Assembly: GCF_000156235.1 (NCBI RefSeq)
Contig: NZ_DS996817.1
Span: forward strand, 52,893 to 116,892
Length of the DNA: 64,000 nucleotides
Reading direction: 5' to 3'
Source of the DNA: Pseudovibrio sp000156235
GTDB taxonomy: Bacteria; Pseudomonadota; Alphaproteobacteria; Rhizobiales; Stappiaceae
Part shown: positions 27,003-36,121 of the stretch, one piece after another
How the letters are laid out: every line of letters begins with the position of its first letter
Numbering within the stretch: position 1 is the stretch's first letter
The notes under the pieces: model-generated
Databases searched by the model: none
What the model saw: only the letters and a program-made list of their open reading frames with translations
What the model was told of the DNA's origin: nothing
Program-made: the position numbers and the translations under genes

Positions 27003-28094
27003 ATGACCGCAGTTGTGTTGCGCGATCTAAAGAAGAGTTATGGCGACACGCAGGTGATCCATGGCGTGGATCTGGACATTGAGGACGGCGAGTTTGTCGT
27101 GTTCGTTGGCCCTTCCGGCTGCGGGAAATCCACTTTGCTGCGGACCATTGCCGGGCTTGAGACCAGCAGTAGCGGAACCATCCATATTGCGGATGAGGAT
27201 GTGACGGACATCGATCCCTCTCAGCGCGGTATTGCCATGGTGTTCCAGAGCTATGCGCTGTACCCGCATATGACTGTTGCCGAGAACATGGGCTTTGGCC
27301 TGAAGATGACCGGTCATCCCAAGGATGAGATCAAGCGACGGGTGGATGAAGCAGCGCGTATTCTGAAGCTGGAGGAGTATCTGGCCCGGCATCCGAAGGC
27401 GCTTTCCGGTGGTCAGCGACAGCGTGTGGCGATTGGCCGGGCGATTGTGCGCAATCAGAAGGTGTTCCTGTTTGACGAACCGCTTTCTAACCTTGATGCA
27501 GAGCTGCGCGTTCAGATGCGCATTGAGCTGGCCAAGCTGCACAAGGAAGTGGACGCCACCATGATCTACGTGACGCATGATCAGGTGGAGGCCATGACGC
27601 TGGCGGACAAGATCGTGGTGCTGGAAGGCGGATACATCCGGCAGGTGGGCAAGCCGCTGGAGCTTTATGATGATCCGGCGAACCAGTTCGTGGCCGGTTT
27701 TATCGGCTCCCCGAAGATGAACTTCCTGAGCGGCAAGGCCGTTCGCTCAACGGATGCCGGGCTTGAGATTTCCGTTTCTGGTTTTGAGGGGCAAACTCTG
27801 CTGGTGCCGGGGATTTCCTCTGCTGTGATGGAAGACGCCGTGCTGACCGTGGGCATTCGCCCGGAGCACTTTGTGGTTGGTGACAGTGATGACGGTGTTG
27901 GTGCCGATGTGAGCGTGTCGCTGGTCGAGAACCTTGGCGAAACCAGCTACGCTTACTGCACTCTGCCGGATGGTGTGCAGGTGATCGCCGAAAGTCGCGG
28001 CAACCGCCTTGAGCAGAACAGCGACACCCTGCGGCTGACCCTGCCCGCCTCACGAGCCTTGCTGTTCAAACCCGACGGCGAGCGCCTGCGCTGA
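27003..28094 (+). CDS. Sugar ABC transporter ATP-binding protein, UgpC/MalK type
   Basis: A 363-residue CUT1 ATPase energising the galactoside importer. Walker A GPSGCGKST (about residues 36-44), Q-loop VFQSYALYPHM, signature LSGGQRQRVAIGRA, Walker B VFLFDEPLSNLD and the H-loop in YVTHDQVEAMT are all present, followed by the OB-fold regulatory (TOBE) domain. GGGAGGGG lies just before the ATG. It is downstream of the IclR gene on the opposite strand from its permeases, yet is the only ATPase here. Confidence 0.94.
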   Translation: MTAVVLRDLKKSYGDTQVIHGVDLDIEDGEFVVFVGPSGCGKSTLLRTIAGLETSSSGTIHIADEDVTDIDPSQRGIAMVFQSYALYPHMTVAENMGFGLKMTGHPKDEIKRRVDEAARILKLEEYLARHPKALSGGQRQRVAIGRAIVRNQKVFLFDEPLSNLDAELRVQMRIELAKLHKEVDATMIYVTHDQVEAMTLADKIVVLEGGYIRQVGKPLELYDDPANQFVAGFIGSPKMNFLSGKAVRSTDAGLEISVSGFEGQTLLVPGISSAVMEDAVLTVGIRPEHFVVGDSDDGVGADVSVSLVENLGETSYAYCTLPDGVQVIAESRGNRLEQNSDTLRLTLPASRALLFKPDGERLR

Positions 28095-28226
28095 CTGCTG
28101 CGAGGCTCGCTGACGCCCTTGTTTTGAACAGCTGGAGGTAAAACCTCAGGGCGGCGTGTATAAGCATCCCGCGGATTATGAGTTACGAATATTCGAGTAG
28201 TTTCTCAGTACTCATTGAAAAGTATA

Positions 28227-28250
28227 GGCTATTTATAAAATAGCCTTTTC
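28227..28250 (+). terminator. Terminator after the ABC ATPase gene
   Basis: Perfect 8-bp stem GGCTATTT (28227-28234) / AAATAGCC (28238-28245), loop ATA, followed by TTTTC. It is AT-rich but well formed and lies about 130 bases after the ATPase stop. Confidence 0.55.
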
Positions 28251-28385
28251 ATTCTATTGGGTTACTCCAAATTTGAATGGCTCCCTGACCAATAAAATGC
28301 CTTAGTTTACGCAGAGTACTCTTTCTGGATGGCGCTAGAACATAGCTTAGTGCCCGTCTTTTCTGCGTTATAAAGGCAATAACTT

Positions 28386-30224
28386 ATGGGCATTCATTAT
28401 GATGTTGGCAGAAAATCACGGGCAAACGTCCAAGGGAAGCCCAGCAAGTTTCACTTCATAATCATCAAGCCCACGCATTACGATGATGAGGGCTACCCTA
28501 TTCAGTGGCTCCGCTCTGCCATTCCTTCCAACACGCTTGCCTGCCTTTATGGACTGGCCGAGGATTGCCAGAACAGGAACGTGCTGGGTGATGGCGTGGA
28601 GCTGAAGCTTCACAGTTATGATGAAACGAACAGGCGGGTTAAGCCTGAACGTATCGCCAAAATGGTGCGAAAGGATGGCGGCAGCGCCTTGATCGCATTG
28701 GCTGGGGTGCAGTCCAACCAGTTTCCACGAGCGCTGGATCTGGCGCGCCAGTTCAGAGCGCTTGATATTCAGGTGTGCATCGGCGGTTTTCACATCTCAG
28801 GCTGCGTCTCCATGCTTCCTGAGATTCCGCAGCAAATTGTCGACGCACAAAATGAGGGCATCTCGTTTTTTGCGGGTGAAGCTGAAAACCAGCGGCTGGA
28901 TGAAGTTTTAGATGATGCCCTGCATGGCACCCTGAAGCCGCTCTATAACTTCATGAATGACCTGCCGAATTTGGATAGCCAGCCCGATCCGATTTTGCCG
29001 CAAAAGCACATCATCCGGACGGCTGGATCGCACTCCTCATTCGATCTGGGGCGTGGGTGTCCCTATCAGTGTTCCTTCTGCACCATCATCAACGTACAGG
29101 GCCGCAAGAGTCGCAGCCGATCAGCGGATGACGTTGAGCGTATTATTCGCCGCAACTACGCGCAGGGGATCAATCGGTTCTTTATCACCGACGATAACTT
29201 TGCACGGAACAAGGATTGGGAAGCGCTGTTTGATCGGATCATCGATCTTCGTCAAAACCATGGGTTCAATATCAAGTTCATCATTCAGGTTGATACCCTG
29301 TGCCACCGTATTGACCGGTTCATTGAAAAGGCGTGTGCGGCGGGTGTAACCCGGGTCTTTATTGGTTTGGAGAACATCAATCCAGACAATCTTCTGGCCG
29401 CGAAGAAGCGCCAGAACAAGATCACTGAATATCGCGAGATGTTGCAGGAGTGGCGTGCTTACGGCGCGACAACATATGCTGGCTATATACTTGGTTTCCC
29501 CTCTGATACCCGCGAAAGCATTCTGCGGGATATCGAGATCATTAAGAAGGAACTGCCGCTGGACTTGCTGGAGTTCTTCTATCTGACACCCCTTCCCGGT
29601 TCTGAGGATCATCTGAATTTATATCGTAAAAACATATGGATGGACGAAGACCTCAACAAGTATGACCTGAACCATCGGGTCGCGCATCATGACAAGATGA
29701 GTGATGAGGAATGGGAGAATGTGTATCTGGAAGCGTGGATGACCTATTACTCTCCAGAGCATATCGAGACTGTTCTGCGAAGAGCGGCAACTCATCCTAA
29801 GGGACGTCCAAGCAACAAGCTCTTTTTAATGCTGTTTTTCTATCTCATGGTGAAGCTGGAGGGTGTTCACCCTCTGGAAGGCGGCTTCTTCCGCCTGAAG
29901 TACCGAAAAGACAGACGCAGCTCTCTGCCACTGGAAAATCCTTTCGCTTTTTACTCCAAGTACTTTGCTGAGATCATCAGCAAATCCATGAGCTACCTAA
30001 AGGAAGGCTCTCGCTACTACTGGCTCTATTACAAGCTCCTCAAAGCACCTGATCGCAAGAGCTACACCGATACAGCCCTGCAAAAAAGCAGTGACGAAGA
30101 AGAGGAAGGCCTCCGCCTTTACAAAGACACCGCCGGAGGAGAAGCCGCCGTCGAGAAAAAGAAAAAAGCACAAGCATTGCGGGATCGGGTGGCGGCGAAG
30201 AAGGTCGGTGCGCAGTACAATTGA
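28386..30224 (+). CDS. B12-binding-domain radical SAM protein
   Basis: A 612-residue radical SAM enzyme. The N-terminal region (about 20-170) resembles a cobalamin-binding Rossmann domain, without the DxHxxG motif being obvious. The radical SAM core carries the cluster motif CPYQCSFC (C225, C229, C232), followed by the FITDDNFARN and FIGLENINPDNL segments. The C-terminal 120 residues are charged, ending in a lysine/glutamate-rich tail. The class includes methylases and complex natural-product enzymes; no substrate is evident. It appears monocistronic. Confidence 0.85.
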   Translation: MGIHYDVGRKSRANVQGKPSKFHFIIIKPTHYDDEGYPIQWLRSAIPSNTLACLYGLAEDCQNRNVLGDGVELKLHSYDETNRRVKPERIAKMVRKDGGSALIALAGVQSNQFPRALDLARQFRALDIQVCIGGFHISGCVSMLPEIPQQIVDAQNEGISFFAGEAENQRLDEVLDDALHGTLKPLYNFMNDLPNLDSQPDPILPQKHIIRTAGSHSSFDLGRGCPYQCSFCTIINVQGRKSRSRSADDVERIIRRNYAQGINRFFITDDNFARNKDWEALFDRIIDLRQNHGFNIKFIIQVDTLCHRIDRFIEKACAAGVTRVFIGLENINPDNLLAAKKRQNKITEYREMLQEWRAYGATTYAGYILGFPSDTRESILRDIEIIKKELPLDLLEFFYLTPLPGSEDHLNLYRKNIWMDEDLNKYDLNHRVAHHDKMSDEEWENVYLEAWMTYYSPEHIETVLRRAATHPKGRPSNKLFLMLFFYLMVKLEGVHPLEGGFFRLKYRKDRRSSLPLENPFAFYSKYFAEIISKSMSYLKEGSRYYWLYYKLLKAPDRKSYTDTALQKSSDEEEEGLRLYKDTAGGEAAVEKKKKAQALRDRVAAKKVGAQYN

Positions 30225-30646
30225 TTTGATGGGTTGCGGGGAACGCAGACACTGGATGCATTGCGGAGGCTAAGGTAAGTGAGAGCTTGTTGCTCGTTTG
30301 GAGAGCCAGCGACGAACCTTCGATTGCTTCGAGTAGGTTTGAAATGTTTTGCCATGACAGCGAAGTCTCGAACTAAAATGCGCTTTGAGAACTTTCCGAT
30401 TACCTTAGCAAATGGACACTTTGGATTGGCACAAGCAGCCCCAGCACTCTTGAGAGAGAACCGGGGCGAGGTGATGCGGTGAGCTGCATTGATTGGGAGA
30501 TGTGTTGTCTCAAACAGGCTGTAAGTTGAGGGACTTACAGGCCAGATTTGAGGCACACTCAGTTCTTGTTGTTATGGGAGTAACAAGTTGCTTGCGCACG
30601 GTTGCTGAGCAGGTTGCTCTGTTATGAGCAGTGGCCTGCTTCTAAC
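30225..30646. other. Gene-free region with inverted repeats, possible decayed or repeated sequence
   Basis: About 420 bases with no supported gene. Overlapping frames on both strands stay open for 60-140 codons but have no recognisable domain or ribosome site. It holds a perfect 8-bp inverted repeat (CTGTAAGT 30519-30526, ACTTACAG 30533-30540) and a nested one near 30609-30639. It could be a decayed gene or a dispersed repeat. Confidence 0.3.
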
Positions 30647-31078
30647 TTATTGAGGGAAGGCAATATCGCGGGTGCCGTTGAAGTCGAGCACGTTGATGCA
30701 GACTTCCGGGCCGGCACAGCGATCTGAGTGAAGGTCATCCGCTTTGATGCGAACGAATGCGTTTTGTGCCGTGATAACTTCTCTGCCTTCCTCGTCGATA
30801 TGTGCCCAGTTTCCCTGAATTGCCATGCCCCAGTAGTCGTTGGAGTGCGTGTGAGGTGGTATGCCGACCCCCGGCTGAATGCGGAAAGCATAAACTGCGC
30901 TGCCGTCTTCTTCCTTGCCCCACAAGACGGCCATTTCAGCCCCTTCCAGTCCTGTTTCCTGCCATGCCACATCGTCAAATTTGAAGATGTGTTTTTCCTC
31001 TGCTGCTTGAGCTGATGCCAATAAACTTGCCATTGCAGCTGCGGTGAAAATTCCGGTCATTACTTGCTTCATAAACAT
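30647..31078 (-). CDS. Secreted cupin-domain protein
   Basis: A 143-residue protein with a Sec signal peptide (hydrophobic core TGIFTAAAMASLLASAQA, cleavage after AQA) and a single cupin-like barrel: FRIQPGVGIPPHTHSNDYWGMAIQGNWAH carries the metal-ligand histidines in HTH. It resembles the small periplasmic cupin/DUF4437 type. ATG 31078 is chosen for its GGAGA five bases upstream; the longer open frame to 31252 adds no signal peptide and no family match. Function unknown. Confidence 0.75.
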   Translation of the reverse strand: MFMKQVMTGIFTAAAMASLLASAQAAEEKHIFKFDDVAWQETGLEGAEMAVLWGKEEDGSAVYAFRIQPGVGIPPHTHSNDYWGMAIQGNWAHIDEEGREVITAQNAFVRIKADDLHSDRCAGPEVCINVLDFNGTRDIAFPQ

Positions 31079-31276
31079 GGGTTGTCTCCATTTTTTTGAG
31101 AGTTCAGCTGCTCTGACTTTAAAAGTATGGACAGCTGTTTGCGGTGCAGGTTGATAGGGTCTGCACATTGTTTGAGAAGGCAAATCAGTGAGGCTGCGCA
31201 CAAGGCGCACTCCTTCATTGGCAGAACACCACTGTTGCTGCCTTTCATTCATTTTGTTGTTTTGCGGATCAGTCGT

Positions 31277-32152
31277 TCAGAGAACCCGTAACAAGAACTC
31301 GACTGCCTGTGACGCGGTGGCCTTCACGATCTCAGGATTATCGTAGATATCCGTCTGTCCTTCTGACGTAACAACTGCTTGTTCTTTAGGCCCTGGCACT
31401 GCCTTGTAGAATTTATCTGCCCACGATGGGTTGAGGGCATTGGGCCCATGCGCCATGAGAAAGGGCGTCCTGATGTGCGGCGCAGCGCTTTGTACGTCGA
31501 ACTCCAGAAAGTACTCGCGCGACATGACGGCGAAGCGATTTTCGTAGTTCAGATGAACGGCTCGCTTTGTGTAATAGTCGAATGTGGATTGCATCGTCAT
31601 TGCAGCATCCTCACCCAACGCTGCTGCAGGGATGGTTTCGACACAGCCTGTCGCCTCGTAGTGCATCCGTGCCTTCTTGCCTTGCGCAACTTTATTGGCA
31701 AAGCCTATTGGGTCGGCAGCTTTCATGGCTTCGACATCACGGTAGTACCCGGCAATCCCAACAAAACAGCGAATGTCCGACCGATTTGCAATTGCATGCG
31801 CCATGTAACCACATCCAAGACAGATGCCGACTGCACCTATCTGATGCGAGGCAATTTCAGGCTGAGCTGATAGGGCATGAAACGCTGCTTTGAGATCTGC
31901 AATCTTGTCCTTGTAGAACTCATAGTGTCTTGGTTCCCCGGCGCTTTCGCCAAAGTGGCGATGGTCAAACGCCAATGCGGCAATACCCTGTCTGGCCAAC
32001 TCAGCAGCATAGGTTCCCGTCACTTGCTCCTTTACGGATGTCATTGGGCCGCACATTACGACAGCGGGGTGAACACCTTTGCTGGAAGGCAAGTGGAGAT
32101 CACCAATGATATGTTCTCCTCCCGCATCGAAGCTGATTCTTTTGATCGGCAT
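31277..32152 (-). CDS. Alpha/beta hydrolase with cysteine nucleophile elbow
   Basis: A 291-residue alpha/beta hydrolase resembling the dienelactone hydrolase / YcjY-like group. The nucleophile elbow reads G-I-C-L-G with C111 in place of serine, as in dienelactone hydrolase. The upstream FDHRHFGES oxyanion-region motif is present. In homologues a catalytic histidine is expected near the C-terminal GXXH..YD segment; here the sequence reads EGQTDIYD with no histidine, so activity is uncertain. It follows the oxidoreductase gene by 16 bases and is probably in one operon with it. Confidence 0.78.
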   Translation of the reverse strand: MPIKRISFDAGGEHIIGDLHLPSSKGVHPAVVMCGPMTSVKEQVTGTYAAELARQGIAALAFDHRHFGESAGEPRHYEFYKDKIADLKAAFHALSAQPEIASHQIGAVGICLGCGYMAHAIANRSDIRCFVGIAGYYRDVEAMKAADPIGFANKVAQGKKARMHYEATGCVETIPAAALGEDAAMTMQSTFDYYTKRAVHLNYENRFAVMSREYFLEFDVQSAAPHIRTPFLMAHGPNALNPSWADKFYKAVPGPKEQAVVTSEGQTDIYDNPEIVKATASQAVEFLLRVL

Positions 32153-32168
32153 CTTCAGAGCCTCTCAT

Positions 32169-32759
32169 CTAGCCACGATGGTACAGAAGTGCTGCGTTGG
32201 TTCCTCCGCCTTGTCCAACAGCCAACTCAATATTCAGGTGTGCTATTGCTTCCAGATAACGCGCAACAATCAACTTGTTGGAGGTGACAGGCGCAAAACC
32301 TATGCTTTTTGCGAAGTCAGCAACTGTCTTAACCGCATCATCATGGTCGGAAGCGACGAAGGCTGTCACTGCACTGCCATTGCGCGAAAGGCCTTCGGTG
32401 CTCATGATGTCTGCGAAGACTGTGTTGAAGGCCTTTACGATTTTGGAGTTCGGAAGGAGCTTTGCGATCTCTTCTCCGGCTGAGGTGTTTTCTCCCAATA
32501 TGCGTGGTGACCAATCATCATTGAGAGGGTTTGTTGCATCTATCACGATCTTCCCAGCAAGCAACTCGCTCAACGGTTTCAATGCATCTTCCACGGCGTG
32601 GTAATGGACGGCGATGAGGATGATATCGCCGTGTCTGGATGCATCAGCAAGTGAGGCATCTCCTTTACGGCTGCCAACCAGCACATCATGTCCTGCTGCG
32701 CGGGCTAGTTCGGCAAGGCGTGTGCCGACGTTGCCTGCACCTAAGATTCCGATTTTCAT
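32169..32759 (-). CDS. NADP-dependent F420-reductase-like oxidoreductase
   Basis: A 196-residue single-domain Rossmann protein of the NADP_oxidoreductase, coenzyme F420-dependent family. It has the dinucleotide-binding start MKIGILGAGNVGTRLA (GxGxxG), VGSRKGD, and a KAFNTVFADIM segment typical of the family. Bacterial members without F420 act on unknown substrates with NADP. It leads the operon with the hydrolase, and the upstream region shares a motif with the HxlR gene promoter. Confidence 0.85.
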   Translation of the reverse strand: MKIGILGAGNVGTRLAELARAAGHDVLVGSRKGDASLADASRHGDIILIAVHYHAVEDALKPLSELLAGKIVIDATNPLNDDWSPRILGENTSAGEEIAKLLPNSKIVKAFNTVFADIMSTEGLSRNGSAVTAFVASDHDDAVKTVADFAKSIGFAPVTSNKLIVARYLEAIAHLNIELAVGQGGGTNAALLYHRG

Positions 32760-33163
32760 CTGCTACTCCAGTCTTGCTTCAAGATGGAGTATAAATCTGC
32801 AATCTGGTATCTATAGTCAATTAGGTACCTGATGGTAACTAGGTGTATTTTTTAGCTTTAATGATAGGAATTGAGAGCGAGCCGAAAGCTAAACGAAGGT
32901 GACTTGCTCATTTTAAAGCTAGCTATTTCAATTAGTTATAATGAAAGAAAAGCATGCGATGGAGCGTGTCTATTTTTGAGATTAGAATTTCACCCACCCC
33001 TGTTGTTGCTCGCTTAATGCATCAATTTTTGATGGAGTTGATAGGTGCAATGAACGCGAATTAGCACCTTATTGGAGGCGTTACTGGGATGATTTGATTG
33101 AGCAGACGCGATGGGCGCGATGTGATGTGCAGCAGTTCGTTTCTGCCTCTCCCATCTCACGTG
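32760..33163. promoter_or_regulatory. Intergenic region with candidate HxlR sites
   Basis: About 400 gene-free, AT-rich bases between the oxidoreductase operon and the HxlR gene. Near the oxidoreductase start it contains the palindrome AGGTACCT (32823-32830) and TGGTAAC (32833-32839); the TGGTAAC motif recurs in reverse before the HxlR gene. Otherwise nothing is recognised. Confidence 0.4.
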
Positions 33164-33514
33164 TTACTGCGCCACAATCTCATTGAAGTGGGCTTCACAC
33201 CACTGCTTGATTTGTTTGATGAGAGGCAACAGGTCTTTGCCTAAGGCGGTCAGCTCGTATTCCACCCGTAGCGGCATTTCATCATAGACCTTCCGCGTGA
33301 GAAGCTTGTCCTGCTCGAGGTTTCGAAGAGTTTGGGTCAACATTTTTTGCGAAACGCCTTCCACCTTCCGCTTCAAATCTCCAAACCGTAGTGGCCCACC
33401 CTCTAGGGCAACAATCGTAAGCATTGTCCATTTTTCAGCCAACCGCACCAGCACTTGCCTCGACGGGCAAATCGCTACAAACGCATCCGGCTCAACTTTC
33501 TCGGCACTGCTCAT
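33164..33514 (-). CDS. HxlR-family transcriptional regulator
   Basis: A 116-residue winged HTH protein of the HxlR family: FVAICPSRQVLVRLAEKWTMLTIVAL (with the cysteine typical of redox- or electrophile-sensing HxlR proteins), RFGDLKRKVEGVSQKMLTQTLRNLEQDKLLTR as the recognition region and PLRVEYELTALGKDLLPLI. It is upstream of, and in the same orientation as, the hydrolase/oxidoreductase pair and probably regulates it and itself. Confidence 0.9.
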   Translation of the reverse strand: MSSAEKVEPDAFVAICPSRQVLVRLAEKWTMLTIVALEGGPLRFGDLKRKVEGVSQKMLTQTLRNLEQDKLLTRKVYDEMPLRVEYELTALGKDLLPLIKQIKQWCEAHFNEIVAQ

Positions 33515-33544
33515 TTGGTCACCTTTGGGTACTTGGGGAGGAAT

Positions 33545-33553
33545 GGTTACCAG
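33545..33553. promoter_or_regulatory. Candidate HxlR autoregulatory site
   Basis: GGTTACCAG at 33545-33553 is the reverse complement of the TGGTAAC-containing motif found before the oxidoreductase operon at 32833-32839. It sits about 30 bases upstream of the HxlR start. Confidence 0.3.
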
Positions 33554-33745
33554 AAGTCCATCTACACTAAGCCGCTATACCGGACAAGAAAAACTGACTG
33601 TTTAGTGACAACGCCGCAAGCCACCATCACCACAACCGGATGATATAGCTACAACATTTCCAACTTCGGCATAAATTAAGCGAGTTTATGGGCGGCAGCT
33701 GCACTATCTCCCCCACTCTACCGGTGGCACGCCTGAGGGTTCTCC

Positions 33746-34249
33746 TCAGGCTATTTCTTCAGCGTAGAACGGGAGGTGTTTGCGGAGGCGGATGTAGGTG
33801 ATTTCGCAGTTGAGGTCTTCATCAAACTTGGTTGCCTCGAATACGTCCTCGTACTTCATATGGTGATAGAGGCCCAGAGCGCGTTCATTTTGGATGAGGA
33901 CCGAGATTTCTGCGGTGTGGTAGCCGCGGGCTGCGATGCGGCGTTCGGCTTCTTCCACCAGTGCGGTGCCCAGTCCGCTGCTCTCGTAATCCGGGTCGAT
34001 CCAGAGATCGGTGATGAAGTTGTCTGCGTGCTCTGTGGCTGCAAAGCCGAGAACACGATCTTCCTTCACCGCCACCACAATCTGATCCAGACAGGCACTT
34101 GCAAAATCCGTGAAGGACGCTTTGCTCATGGTGTCGTGTGCCACCTGCGGCACGTGGGGGCCAATGCCCCGTTTCCATGAGGCCAGACCGACTGTTCCGA
34201 TCTGCGAGATATCTTTTGAGCGAGCACTACGAATTTCAAAGGTCTTCAT
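33746..34249 (-). CDS. GNAT-family N-acetyltransferase
   Basis: A 167-residue GNAT protein: EIRSARSKDISQIGTVGLASWKRG start, FITDLWIDPDYESSGLGTALVEEAERRIAARG as motif A (acetyl-CoA pyrophosphate loop) and NERALGLYHHMKYEDV at the C-terminus. The start codon overlaps the acyl-CoA synthetase stop by one base, so the two are translationally coupled. The acceptor is unknown. Confidence 0.88.
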   Translation of the reverse strand: MKTFEIRSARSKDISQIGTVGLASWKRGIGPHVPQVAHDTMSKASFTDFASACLDQIVVAVKEDRVLGFAATEHADNFITDLWIDPDYESSGLGTALVEEAERRIAARGYHTAEISVLIQNERALGLYHHMKYEDVFEATKFDEDLNCEITYIRLRKHLPFYAEEIA

Positions 34250-35793
34250 CAGTCTGATCCACCTTTCTCCGGTCCCTTCAGCATCTCCCGCAAGTCTCGC
34301 TTCAGGATCTTGCCGTAATTGTTCTTCGGCAACTGATCCATAGCGATGTACTGCTTCGGACGCTTGAAACGCGCGATGTTGTCAATGCAGAGCTGGTCGA
34401 GCTCTGTGAAATCGACGGTCTTTCCCTTTTCTGGAGAGATGATAGCCACCACCTCTTCGCCCCACTCTTCATGGAACCGACCGACTACTGCGACTTCAGA
34501 TACATCCGGATGCATCAGCAGAATTTCTTCCACTTCGCGAGGATAGATGTTGGACCCGCCCGAGATGATCATATCCTTCGAGCGGTCGTGCATGGTGAGG
34601 AACCCATCCTCATCCAGCGCACCCATGTCGCCTGTTTTTAACCAGCCATCGATGATCGTGGAGGCCGTTGCGTCCTCATTGTTCCAGTAGCCCAGCATGA
34701 CCGCTGAACCAGACACGACAATCTCGCCAATCTCACCATTGGGCAGGTCTTTCATGTCCTCTCCTACCACACGGACACGAGACGCGACTTGAGCTACCCC
34801 AACTGACTTCAATCTTTCTTGCCATCGGGGATGTTTTCTGTCGCAGACCTGCTCACGGCTCAGCACGGTGATGGCCATGGGGCATTCGCCCTGTCCGTAG
34901 ATCTGCGCGAAGCGCGGGCCGAGAACGTCAACAGCTTCAACGATATCGGCGAAATACATAGGCCCGCCGGCGTAGATGATGGTGTCCAGCCCCTCGCCCG
35001 TTGCGCCTGTGGCTTTGGCGACTTCCACCAGCCTGTGCACCATTGTGGGGGCTGCGAACATGGCGATCCTGCCGATTTTTGGAGCGATTTCCAAAATCTC
35101 GGCTGCGTCAAATCCGCCTGAGACCGGACACACGTGTCTGCCACCGGCCACAACGTGCATGAAGCTGTAGATTCCTGCACCGTGTGACATGGGGGCTGCG
35201 TACAGCGTGGCGTCTTCATGCGTGGGTGTGCCGATGCCTGCATAGTAGCCGAACATCATGCTTTGGATGTTTTGCGAGGACATCATCACCCCTTTGGGAC
35301 GGCCGGTGGTGCCGGAGGTGTAGAACAGCCAGACCATGTCCTGCGCGTCGATCGGTACTGGCTCGGCCAATGGCTCTGCCTTGAGCATGTGCTGGTAGCT
35401 GTCCTGATCCACCGAGATGACTTTGGTTTTGGTCTGATCGATCTCCCTGATCAGATCCTCGCCCACATCATCTGAGATGAAGACGGCTGTGGCCTCCGCG
35501 TTCTCAATGATCCATGCAGCTTCCTTTGGGTGTAGCTTTGCGTTGATCGGGATTGCGGCGGCACCAGACCACCAGATGCCGTAGCTGGCTTCCAGATATT
35601 CTGTACGGTTTTTCATGAAGATGGCAACGCGGTCGCCTCTGGCCACACCGTAATCCCGCTGCAACGCACCGGCGATGGCTGCGGAGCGTGCGCCAAACTC
35701 GCCATAGGTTGCCATCTGCTGCGTTCCATAAAAGAGCGCAGGTGCGTCCGGTGTTATTCTGGCTGTACGGGCCAGCCATTCTGCCAGGTTCAT
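34249..35793 (-). CDS. Acyl-CoA synthetase (AMP-binding, ANL superfamily)
   Basis: A 514-residue adenylate-forming ligase. P-loop WLFYTSGTTGRPKGVMMS, adenine-binding QIYGQGECPM, hinge KTGDMGALDEDGFL and the catalytic-lysine region RPKQYIAMDQLPKNNYGKILKRDL are all present. It is shorter than the synthetase at 1548 and belongs to the FadD/CaiC-like class acting on medium/long-chain or aromatic acids. It is coupled with the GNAT gene downstream; together they might make and use an acyl-CoA, which is speculative. Confidence 0.9.
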   Translation of the reverse strand: MNLAEWLARTARITPDAPALFYGTQQMATYGEFGARSAAIAGALQRDYGVARGDRVAIFMKNRTEYLEASYGIWWSGAAAIPINAKLHPKEAAWIIENAEATAVFISDDVGEDLIREIDQTKTKVISVDQDSYQHMLKAEPLAEPVPIDAQDMVWLFYTSGTTGRPKGVMMSSQNIQSMMFGYYAGIGTPTHEDATLYAAPMSHGAGIYSFMHVVAGGRHVCPVSGGFDAAEILEIAPKIGRIAMFAAPTMVHRLVEVAKATGATGEGLDTIIYAGGPMYFADIVEAVDVLGPRFAQIYGQGECPMAITVLSREQVCDRKHPRWQERLKSVGVAQVASRVRVVGEDMKDLPNGEIGEIVVSGSAVMLGYWNNEDATASTIIDGWLKTGDMGALDEDGFLTMHDRSKDMIISGGSNIYPREVEEILLMHPDVSEVAVVGRFHEEWGEEVVAIISPEKGKTVDFTELDQLCIDNIARFKRPKQYIAMDQLPKNNYGKILKRDLREMLKGPEKGGSD

Positions 35794-36121
35794 TCGGTCT
35801 CCCCCCTCAAATCAGATTGCTTCCCTCAAAAGCAATCCTACTGCCGCCGTCTCATCGCCTTTCAGATCATGGCGATAACGCACTGTTCACTCACGTATTG
35901 TTATTGGTCTGGGAGCGTCGTGGTGACGAATTTTGGTTGGCAGCTTCACTCAAACTACAAGATGCGCATACTATAGTTTTTTGCAAGTCTGGGTATACGC
36001 CTCTTGTTTAACGCAATTTCCAAGTTTACGCTGCGGCTTTCTGCACTTTACATCTCTTTGTTGCTCAGAACATCCCATGTTCTGCATAAATTCAACTCAT
36101 GGTTTTATAAGGACGCCTGTG
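35794..36121. promoter_or_regulatory. Divergent intergenic region
   Basis: About 330 bases between the divergent acyl-CoA synthetase and membrane-protein genes. The plus-strand frame is open through part of it but has no ribosome site or family sequence. No specific operator or terminator stands out. Confidence 0.3.

Noticed and set aside
30279..30482. 67-codon open frame in the gap after the radical SAM gene
   Set aside because: No ribosome site, no domain, and an overlapping longer frame on the other strand; kept only as a possible repeat or relic.
33731..33751. Hairpin GCCTGAGG/CCTCAGGC as terminator of the GNAT gene
   Set aside because: It overlaps the stop codon and has no T-run in the direction of transcription.
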